Below, one piece after another: positions 1 to 4,597 of a stretch of 5,474 nucleotides of DNA; within the stretch, counting starts at the first letter, position 1, and every line of letters starts with the position of its first letter. A program made the translations under genes and the position numbers. Source of the stretch: Pseudomonadota bacterium. Its GTDB lineage: Bacteria > Pseudomonadota > Alphaproteobacteria > Rhizobiales > Beijerinckiaceae. The stretch covers positions 1-5,474 of the forward strand of contig JAFAAP010000094.1 of NCBI GenBank assembly GCA_023426505.1, given 5' to 3'. The notes under the pieces are model-generated. The model saw only the letters and a list, made by a program, of their open reading frames with translations, was not told where the DNA came from and did no database searches.

Positions 1-105
1 GCCCTCGACGGCGCCATCATGACGGCGCCGTCCGCCCGCGATCCCGCGCTTCTGAAGAAGCTCGACGCAGTTGCAGGACGCATCCTGCACGGCATTGGAA
101 AGTAG
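1..105 (+). CDS. mtnP: S-methyl-5'-thioadenosine phosphorylase, C-terminal fragment
   Basis: Only the last 34 codons are present, entering from the left edge in frame 1 and ending at TAG (103-105). The tail contains ALDGAIMTAP, then ARDPAL and KKLDAVAGRIL, which I recognise as the C-terminus of alphaproteobacterial MTA phosphorylases. That enzyme cleaves 5'-methylthioadenosine, a by-product of polyamine and autoinducer synthesis, with phosphate to give adenine and 5-methylthioribose-1-phosphate. The catalytic core lies outside the window, so the call rests on the tail and on the neighbour. The next gene, 53 bp downstream on the same strand, is apt, which consumes the adenine. The two are probably co-transcribed. 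An unrelated protein with a similar tail cannot be excluded. Confidence 0.68.
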   Translation, partial: ALDGAIMTAPSARDPALLKKLDAVAGRILHGIGK

Positions 106-158
106 CGTCCGGGCCGCGTTGCCGATAAGGTCGCGCCCTCAAGAGAAGAGCAATTCCC

Positions 159-704
159 ATGGACCAGCGCCTCGCCACCGATCTCAAAGCGGCCATCCGC
201 TCCATCCCGGATTATCCGAAGCCGGGCATCATCTTCCGGGACATCACGACGCTGCTCGGCGATGCGCGGGCGTTCCGCCGCGCCGTGGACGAGCTCGTCC
301 ATCCCTTCGCGGGCGGGCGCGTGGACAAGGTGGCGGGAATCGAGGCGCGCGGCTTCATTCTCGGCGGGGCCGTGGCCCATCAGCTCTCGGCCGGCTTCGT
401 GCCGATCCGCAAGAAGGGCAAGCTGCCCCACGAGACCGTGCGGATCGCCTATTCGCTCGAATACGGCGTCGACGAGATGGAGATCCACACCGACGCCATC
501 GGCCAGGAGGAGCGGGTCATCCTCGTGGACGACCTCATCGCCACGGGCGGCACGGCGGTGGCCGCCAGCCAGCTCCTGCGCCAGATGGGCGCCAACATCG
601 TAGCGGCCTGCTTCATCATCGACCTGCCGGATCTCGGCGGCGCCCAAAAGCTGCGCGACCTCGGCGTCGAGGTCCGCAGCCTCGTGAGCTTCGAGGGGCA
701 CTAG
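159..704 (+). CDS. apt: Adenine phosphoribosyltransferase
   Basis: This 181-residue cytosolic enzyme converts adenine plus PRPP to AMP and pyrophosphate (purine salvage). The length is normal for bacterial APRT. Visible motifs in order are: the N-terminal segment IPDYPKPGIIFRDIT (residues 16-30); GIEARGF (60-66), which contributes to the adenine/PRPP pocket; the flexible loop KLPHET (88-93) leading to SLEYG (99-103), whose Glu101 matches the catalytic Glu of the family; and the PRPP-binding motif VILVDDLIATGGT (120-132) with the Asp124-Asp125 pair. All key residues are intact. The ATG start has a purine-rich ribosome-binding stretch (about 143-150) eight bases upstream. It follows mtnP by 53 bp, so adenine released from methylthioadenosine could be recycled directly. 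It is convergent with the MaoC-like gene, with 10 bp between the stop codons. Confidence 0.97.
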   Translation: MDQRLATDLKAAIRSIPDYPKPGIIFRDITTLLGDARAFRRAVDELVHPFAGGRVDKVAGIEARGFILGGAVAHQLSAGFVPIRKKGKLPHETVRIAYSLEYGVDEMEIHTDAIGQEERVILVDDLIATGGTAVAASQLLRQMGANIVAACFIIDLPDLGGAQKLRDLGVEVRSLVSFEGH

Positions 705-714
705 GCCGAAGCGG

Positions 715-1734
715 TCAGGGCTCCGGCCGCCGCTCCCAGAACACCATGCCGTCGAATGAGAAGACCTCCTCGCCGTGCTGGTTCACGCCCGTGTTGTGCA
801 TGAAGGCGATGCCCCAGCCGGGGCGGGACGCCGACGCGCGGGTGCCGGTCGTGGTCGAGCGATAGGTCACCGTGTCGCCCGCATAGACGGGCTTGAGCCA
901 TTTCAGGTTCGTGAAGCCGGGGGAGGGGCCGAGCCGGGCCGGGCGCTCGCCGCGGGCCAGGGCCTGGACGCGAATCTCCTCGCGGTGGGCGATCATCAGC
1001 TTCATCCACACGGCCGCCGTGTGCCAGCCGGAGGCGCAGAGATCCCCGAACAGGCTGTGCTTGGCGGCTTCCGGGTCCACATGGAAGCGCTGCGGGTCGT
1101 GCTGACGCGCGAAGCGGATGATCTCGTCGGTCTCGAACGTGTATGAGCCCAGCTCGTCCGTGTCCCCGGCCACGAGGTCGTCGAGATAGGGATTGGCTGA
1201 GAAGCGCGGTCCCTCGACCGCATCCGTGCCGGTCGGAGCGGCGGCGGCCTCCGCAGGGGCAGGGCGCATCAGAGCAGGGACAGGCTCCGCGTCCCGGCGC
1301 CCGAACATGATCCAATTCCCTTGCGTCATGACCGTCTCGTCGTTCTGGTTCACGAGCGCGAACTGGAACTGGACGAGGCCGATGGAGGGACGGCTCTTCG
1401 AGGCGCGGGCATCCACCACCGTCATTCGCGACCGGAGTGTGTCGCCCGGGCGGACGGGCTTGAGCCATTTCAGCTCGTCGATGCCCGGCGAGCCCATGGA
1501 GGTGGAATCGAGGATCTTGTCGTCGGCCAGGAGGCGCATGTTGATGCAGGCCGTGTGCCAGCCCGATCCGATCAGGGTGCCGACGAAGCTGTCCCGCGCG
1601 GCGATCTCGTCCACGTGGAAAGGCTGCGGGTCGTATTCGCGGGCAAAGGTCAGGATGTCGTCCTTCGAGACGGTGACAGGACCGAGGATCTCGGTGGTTC
1701 CGGGGACGAAGTCTTCGAAAGCGAAACGGGGCAT
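715..1734 (-). CDS. Tandem two-domain MaoC-like (R)-specific hydratase/dehydratase
   Basis: This 339-residue protein is made of two homologous MaoC-like hotdog domains, about residues 1-147 and 178-339, joined by an Ala/Pro-rich linker (about 149-176). Each half has the hydratase signature Asp-x4-His in DPQ-[PR]-F-H-V-D (Asp35/His40 and Asp213/His218). Each also repeats SGWHTA (57-62 and 235-240) and LKWLKPV-x2-GDT (88-99 and 277-288). Family members hydrate trans-2-enoyl-CoA or related thioesters to (R)-3-hydroxyacyl products, and dimers of single domains normally form the active unit. Here one chain could supply both halves. The substrate cannot be told from sequence. Rhizobial genomes often carry such genes as single-domain neighbours, annotated MaoC or NodN-like. 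The ATG at 1734 has no strong Shine-Dalgarno sequence. nfi ends 43 bp upstream on the same strand, so read-through from nfi is plausible. Confidence 0.9.
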   Translation of the reverse strand: MPRFAFEDFVPGTTEILGPVTVSKDDILTFAREYDPQPFHVDEIAARDSFVGTLIGSGWHTACINMRLLADDKILDSTSMGSPGIDELKWLKPVRPGDTLRSRMTVVDARASKSRPSIGLVQFQFALVNQNDETVMTQGNWIMFGRRDAEPVPALMRPAPAEAAAAPTGTDAVEGPRFSANPYLDDLVAGDTDELGSYTFETDEIIRFARQHDPQRFHVDPEAAKHSLFGDLCASGWHTAAVWMKLMIAHREEIRVQALARGERPARLGPSPGFTNLKWLKPVYAGDTVTYRSTTTGTRASASRPGWGIAFMHNTGVNQHGEEVFSFDGMVFWERRPEP

Positions 1735-1777
1735 CGGCGCGACTCGCGGCAGGAAACGGCAGGAGCGGTTCGTAAGG

Positions 1778-2446
1778 TTAGGGGGCGAACTGCCCGGCGG
1801 CGTTGTGCGCTAAGCGGATCGGCTCGGGCAAGCGATATTTCGGGGAGCAGCGCAGCACCAGCTCGGCGGCGGTCGGAATGTCAGCCAGATGGCCCGGCGA
1901 GATGAACATCGGGTTCTTGGCGGTCCGGGTGCGCAGGGCAACGCCGATGGTCTCGCCCTTGTCGACCAGCGGCGCGGCGCCGCCCTTTTCCTCGGCCAGA
2001 TCCCTGTAGCGGCCGCACAGAAGGGTCTTGCCGCAGCCGATGGTGGGCCGCTGGAGCCAAAGGCCCATATGGCTGGCGATCCCGATCCGGCGCGGGTGGG
2101 CGATCCCCATGCCGTCGAACAGGAACACGTCCGGCTCGGCCTTAAGATTCTCGAACGCCTCCTCCAGCACCGGACCTTCGCGGAAGCTCAGAAGGCCCGG
2201 AATATAGGGAAATGGGGTCGGGCGCTGGGCGAGGACCGTCTCGACCGGCAGGAAGCCCGGATAGGTCACCACCACGACGGCCGCCTGGGACTGCTCATTC
2301 TTCACGCTGACGTCCACCCCGGCCACAAGCTTGACTGCATCGAGGTCGATGGGGCGGTCGGAGACCACCTCGGCGCGCAGCTGCTTCTGGAGGGCGATGG
2401 CCTCTGCGGGGGAGAGGTCCCAGCGATGTCGGTGATGAAGATGCAT
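1778..2446 (-). CDS. nfi: Endonuclease V (deoxyinosine 3'-endonuclease)
   Basis: Endonuclease V nicks DNA at the second phosphodiester bond 3' of deoxyinosine, starting repair of deaminated adenine. Some homologues also act on inosine in RNA. From the ATG at 2446 the product is 222 residues, close to the E. coli enzyme. Visible motifs are: VAGVDVSV with metal ligand Asp45; PYIPG (80-84), the strand-separating wedge; SFREGP with Glu90; FDGMGIAHPRR (110-120) with Asp111 and His117; and GIASH (122-126). All catalytic acids are present. An upstream in-frame TTG at 2467 would add seven residues (MGVEPHA). Neither start has a clear Shine-Dalgarno sequence, and I prefer the ATG because the family core begins soon after, at WDLSPAEA. 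The N-terminus MHLHHRHRW is unusually rich in His/Arg. It heads a probable nfi-MaoC transcription unit and is divergent from the DoxX-like gene. Confidence 0.95.
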   Translation of the reverse strand: MHLHHRHRWDLSPAEAIALQKQLRAEVVSDRPIDLDAVKLVAGVDVSVKNEQSQAAVVVVTYPGFLPVETVLAQRPTPFPYIPGLLSFREGPVLEEAFENLKAEPDVFLFDGMGIAHPRRIGIASHMGLWLQRPTIGCGKTLLCGRYRDLAEEKGGAAPLVDKGETIGVALRTRTAKNPMFISPGHLADIPTAAELVLRCSPKYRLPEPIRLAHNAAGQFAP

Positions 2447-2549
2447 GGCGTGAGGCTCAACGCCCAAGGTTCAGGAACGATCCGCCGGCCAAGCTCGTGC
2501 GAGGCCTGCAGCGAACGCATTCCTGCTAAGCGATAGGGATCTCAGGAGA

Positions 2550-2564
2550 ATTCCTTAGGGGAAT
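2550..2564. repeat. Short dyad (ATTCC-N5-GGAAT) in the divergent intergenic region
   Basis: A 15-bp inverted repeat with 5-bp arms (2550-2554 and 2560-2564) lies between the divergently transcribed nfi and DoxX-like genes, just upstream of a candidate -35 box at 2573. Its size and symmetry fit an operator half-site pair, but 5-bp arms arise easily by chance and I do not recognise the motif as that of a known regulator. Confidence 0.25.
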
Positions 2565-2572
2565 GATCTGGA

Positions 2573-2601
2573 TTTCAGCGTCCGTGCCAGGCCGATATAC
2601 C
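2573..2601 (+). promoter_or_regulatory. Candidate sigma70-type promoter for the DoxX-like gene
   Basis: TTTCAG (2573-2578) and TATACC (2596-2601) are separated by 17 bp. This would place the transcription start near 2608, about 30 bases before the preferred ATG at 2639. Both hexamers are weak matches to the consensus, so the call rests mainly on spacing and location. I could not pick out a convincing promoter for the divergent nfi gene in the same stretch (2447-2638), which otherwise shows no gene. Confidence 0.3.
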
Positions 2602-2638
2602 GGCGCCGTCACACATAAGTATGAGACGCGAGGACAAT

Positions 2639-3841
2639 ATGAAACCGGTGCTCGCCACACAGGCCAACGGGCCGCGTGAGCCAAGAACAATCCAATCGCG
2701 AACCTTCAAACGGGCCGCCGCCAGCTTGGCGGCGCTCGGCGCCTCCGCCTGGGCGCTGCCGGCCGAAGCCCACGTGAAGTGGTTCGCTCCCTATATCGTC
2801 GATGCCGCGCCGCAGCCGATCGGCGCCACCCTGACGAACCCTTGGTTCTGGACCGGCATCGGTCTCGTGCTCGCCTTCTTCCTGGCGACGCTTACGATCG
2901 AACGCAAGGCTCCCGGCCGGATGGTGCTCGCCGGCCTCGACCGGATCAGCGCGCCCCTCTGGAGCCGCTCCGACGACTTCCTGCGGGTGTGCATCGGCGC
3001 CTTCTTCGTGGCGATCTTCGCGGTCGGCGGCATCTATCTCACGCCGGACCTGAAGACCGATTCCGAGCTCGTCTCCTGGGCGCAGCTCCTGATCGCGGCC
3101 TGCATCTTCTCGCGCCGCACGATGCCGATCGCGGCTGCGGGCATCATTACCCTGTGGGTCGTGGCGCTGCGGGAATACGACCTCTTCCACCTGCTGGACT
3201 ACCTGGCGCTGGGCGTCGGCGTCGCCGCCTATCTGCTGCTGGCCTCGATGGACGATCCCAAATGGCGCGAGCGGCGCTTCCTGGTCCTGCGCTGGGGGGT
3301 GGCGATCGCCCTGATGTGGTCGAGCCTCGAGAAGTTCGCCTATCCGAACTGGTTCTATCCGCTCGTGGAGGAAAAACCCTTCCTGACATTCGGCATGCCG
3401 CGGGACGTGTTCATCCCGATGGCGGGCGTGGCGGAGTTCACCCTCGGCTTCGGTCTTCTCTGGACGCCCCTGGTGCGCCGCCTGTCGGCCGCGGCCCTGC
3501 TGCTGATCTTCTTCACGGCCGTCTATCCGTTCGGGCGCATCGACCTCGTCGGCCATGCCATGATCATGGCTGTCCTCTTCGTCGTCGCCGCCGATCCCTG
3601 CCGGGAGACCGGCGCGGCCGTGGTCGAGAAGATGCCCCGGGCTCTGCCCCGCTTCGGCACCCTGGCCTCCGTGCCGGCCGGCTTGGCGGTCGCCCTCGTG
3701 GTCCTGGTTTCGGGCTATTGGGGCCTGCATGGAGCCTTCTACGGGGTCGATGCGGTGACGGGACGGCCGACGGAGCTCACCACCCATTCCCCGAACCGGG
3801 AGCACCCGCACCTTCCGCAGGGAACTCACGCTCATCGCTGA
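2639..3841 (+). CDS. DoxX-like polytopic inner-membrane protein with signal peptide and His-rich tail
   Basis: This is a 400-residue membrane protein of unknown function. An in-frame ATG at 2621 would add six residues, but only the ATG at 2639 has a Shine-Dalgarno match (GAGGA, 2630-2634), so I start there. A basic N-terminus and hydrophobic stretch end in LPAEA|H, a plausible signal-peptidase I site near residues 44/45. About nine to ten hydrophobic segments follow (near 69-85, 115-134, 144-157, 162-177, 185-201, 214-230, 259-275, 282-298, 303-318, 342-360). The region from about 214 to 318 resembles DoxX/DoxD proteins: an SSLEKF motif, GVAEFTLGFGLLW, then GRIDLVGH with Asp302 and His306. 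DoxX relatives take part in quinone-linked or thiol redox complexes, but that function is only inferred here. The C-terminal tail carries five histidines (383, 389, 391, 397, 399). A globin gene follows 76 bp downstream. Confidence 0.82.
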   Translation: MKPVLATQANGPREPRTIQSRTFKRAAASLAALGASAWALPAEAHVKWFAPYIVDAAPQPIGATLTNPWFWTGIGLVLAFFLATLTIERKAPGRMVLAGLDRISAPLWSRSDDFLRVCIGAFFVAIFAVGGIYLTPDLKTDSELVSWAQLLIAACIFSRRTMPIAAAGIITLWVVALREYDLFHLLDYLALGVGVAAYLLLASMDDPKWRERRFLVLRWGVAIALMWSSLEKFAYPNWFYPLVEEKPFLTFGMPRDVFIPMAGVAEFTLGFGLLWTPLVRRLSAAALLLIFFTAVYPFGRIDLVGHAMIMAVLFVVAADPCRETGAAVVEKMPRALPRFGTLASVPAGLAVALVVLVSGYWGLHGAFYGVDAVTGRPTELTTHSPNREHPHLPQGTHAHR

Positions 3842-3864
3842 GAATGGGATAAGGAAACAAACAG

Positions 3865-3892
3865 AGGGACGAGAGCTTTGGCTTTCGTCCCT
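3865..3892 (+). terminator. Strong hairpin between the membrane-protein and globin genes (terminator, attenuator or processing site)
   Basis: GGGACGAGAGC (3866-3876), loop TTTG, and GCTTTCGTCCC (3881-3891) form an 11-bp stem with one G-U wobble (3873/3884) in + strand RNA, extendable by A3865-U3892. It lies between the DoxX-like stop (3841) and the globin Shine-Dalgarno (3904). No U-tract follows on the + strand, so classical termination there is doubtful, and partial attenuation or 3'-end protection fits equally well. In minus-strand RNA the wobble becomes a C-A mismatch, but a U-rich tail follows (8 T in 12 bases). The structure is clear from sequence. The role and the acting strand are not. 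Confidence 0.55.
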
Positions 3893-3917
3893 TCGACGCG
3901 ACAAAGGGAGGCCGATC

Positions 3918-4343
3918 TTGGCCCATTCACCGACGACGAACCGCAGCATCCAGATCATCGGGCCGGCCCGCGGCGTCACCGAGCCTCTGATCCGCCGCCT
4001 CGTCGAGACCTTCTACGGCCGCGTGCTCCAGGATCCGGACCTCGGGCCGATCTTTCGGCAGGCCCTGTCGGAGCGCTGGGACGAGCACCTCTCGATCATG
4101 GTGGATTTCTGGTCGTCGATCGCTCTCAGGACCGGCCGTTACGGCGGCAAGCCCCATGTGGCCCATATGGGGCTCGATCTGACGCCGGAGCTGTTCGGGC
4201 GCTGGCTCGCGCTGTTCGAGGAAACGGCCCGGGAGGTGTGCGAGCCGGACGTGGCCGCCTTCTTCATCGACCGGGCGCAGCGCATCGCGGAGAGCCTGCA
4301 GATCGGCCTCGGGATCGGCCCGAAGGCGCTGCGGCTTGCGTGA
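3918..4343 (+). CDS. Group III truncated haemoglobin
   Basis: This is a 141-residue cytosolic haem protein of the 2-on-2 globin fold, class III (trHbP, related to Campylobacter Ctb). Residues that place it are: FYGRV with Tyr33 at B10; W-x2-H-L-x2-M-x2-FWS (54-66) with His57 at E7; YGGKP (75-79); proximal His83 (F8) in AHMGL; and Trp96 (G8) in FGRW. Class III globins bind O2 and NO, but their physiological role is poorly defined. The gene begins with TTG. This start is supported by AAAGGGAGG ending at 3911, six bases upstream, and by the lack of an in-frame ATG nearby. It follows the DoxX-like gene on the same strand after a hairpin, and converges with a small membrane-protein gene 12 bp beyond its stop. 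No U-tract terminator is visible in that gap. Confidence 0.93.
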   Translation: MAHSPTTNRSIQIIGPARGVTEPLIRRLVETFYGRVLQDPDLGPIFRQALSERWDEHLSIMVDFWSSIALRTGRYGGKPHVAHMGLDLTPELFGRWLALFEETAREVCEPDVAAFFIDRAQRIAESLQIGLGIGPKALRLA

Positions 4344-4355
4344 CAGGGATGAACG

Positions 4356-4517
4356 TTACCGTTCCCACCATTCCAGGCTGGAATCGCCCTTCACGAACAG
4401 CGAATAGATCGTGCTGAACAGGAACCCGCAGGCGACGAGCGCCGCCAGCACGAGTTCCGCACTGCCGAGACCCGGCGACACAAGGGTTTGAACGATGTTT
4501 TCGAGAGAGTCCTGCAT
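4356..4517 (-). CDS. Small single-pass membrane protein (53 residues, unknown function)
   Basis: I do not recognise this protein. The frame opens at ATG (4517-4515) after a GGAGG ribosome-binding site (4531-4527) spaced nine bases, and ends at TAA (4358-4356). The product begins MQDSLENIVQTLV, has one hydrophobic span at about residues 21-43 (through VACGFLFSTIYSLFV), and ends KGDSSLEWWER, a charged aromatic tail. About 77% of third codon positions are G or C, rising toward the C-terminal half, as expected for a real gene in this genome. It follows ychF on the same strand with 80 bp between and faces the globin gene, with 12 bp between the stop codons. Its start codon is buried in an inverted repeat (4509-4540), suggesting controlled translation. 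A chance frame remains possible. Confidence 0.66.
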   Translation of the reverse strand: MQDSLENIVQTLVSPGLGSAELVLAALVACGFLFSTIYSLFVKGDSSLEWWER

Positions 4518-4540
4518 GGCCCCAAACCTCCATGCAGGAC
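4509..4540 (-). promoter_or_regulatory. Perfect inverted repeat covering the start of the small membrane-protein gene
   Basis: The arms GTCCTGCATGG (4509-4519) and CCATGCAGGAC (4530-4540) are perfect 11-bp complements around a 10-base loop. In minus-strand mRNA the first arm ends inside the Shine-Dalgarno (GGAGG, 4531-4527) and the second contains the AUG (4517-4515) and codons 2-3. Folding would therefore hide the start codon and part of the ribosome-binding site. It could be a translational on/off hairpin or a DNA operator dyad. It is not followed by a U-tract on either strand, so it does not look like a terminator for ychF. Confidence 0.6.
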
Positions 4541-4555
4541 ATATGCGACAGGGTG

Positions 4556-4585
4556 GCTGAACGGGCTGCCAAGGTGGCGTTCAGC
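4556..4585. repeat. Inverted repeat in the spacer downstream of ychF
   Basis: GCTGAACG (4556-4563) and CGTTCAGC (4578-4585) are perfect 8-bp complements around 14 bases. The element sits just after the ychF stop codon and before the small membrane-protein gene on the minus strand. No run of T follows in either direction, so a standard intrinsic terminator is unlikely. It may fold as a 3' stabilising or processing hairpin of the ychF transcript. Confidence 0.35.
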
Positions 4586-4597
4586 AAACCTTTAGGT

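Noticed and set aside
71..865. A 264-codon + strand frame across apt
   Set aside because: Arg/Pro/Gly-rich out-of-frame reading of apt, which has all APRT motifs in another frame. It also runs into the convergent MaoC gene.
701..1468. A 255-codon minus-strand frame inside the MaoC gene
   Set aside because: Low-complexity Arg/Pro-rich product in the wrong frame. The 339-codon frame carries paired hotdog motifs.
715..1734. Mesaconyl-CoA hydratase (also a double-MaoC protein of similar length)
   Set aside because: The DPQPFHVD/SGWHTA signatures in both halves fit MaoC/NodN-like proteins, and I do not see the N-terminal pattern I associate with mesaconyl-CoA hydratases. A profile search would settle it.
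2639..3841. NnrS-type haem/copper NO-response protein, considered because of the length and the neighbouring globin
   Set aside because: The N-terminal signal peptide with AHVKWF and the GRIDLVGH/SSLEKF motifs fit DoxX-like proteins better, and I see no NnrS signature.
2609..3979. A 456-codon open frame on the minus strand opposite the DoxX-like gene
   Set aside because: Its product is full of Arg, Gly, Gln and Asp with no domain pattern. It is the antisense shadow of a GC-rich gene whose + strand frame has a signal peptide, membrane segments and a ribosome-binding site.
4264..4587. A 107-codon minus-strand frame over the globin end and the microprotein
   Set aside because: No motif or hydrophobic pattern, and it overlaps the globin C-terminus. 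The 53-codon frame in the same region has a ribosome-binding site and membrane-protein character.
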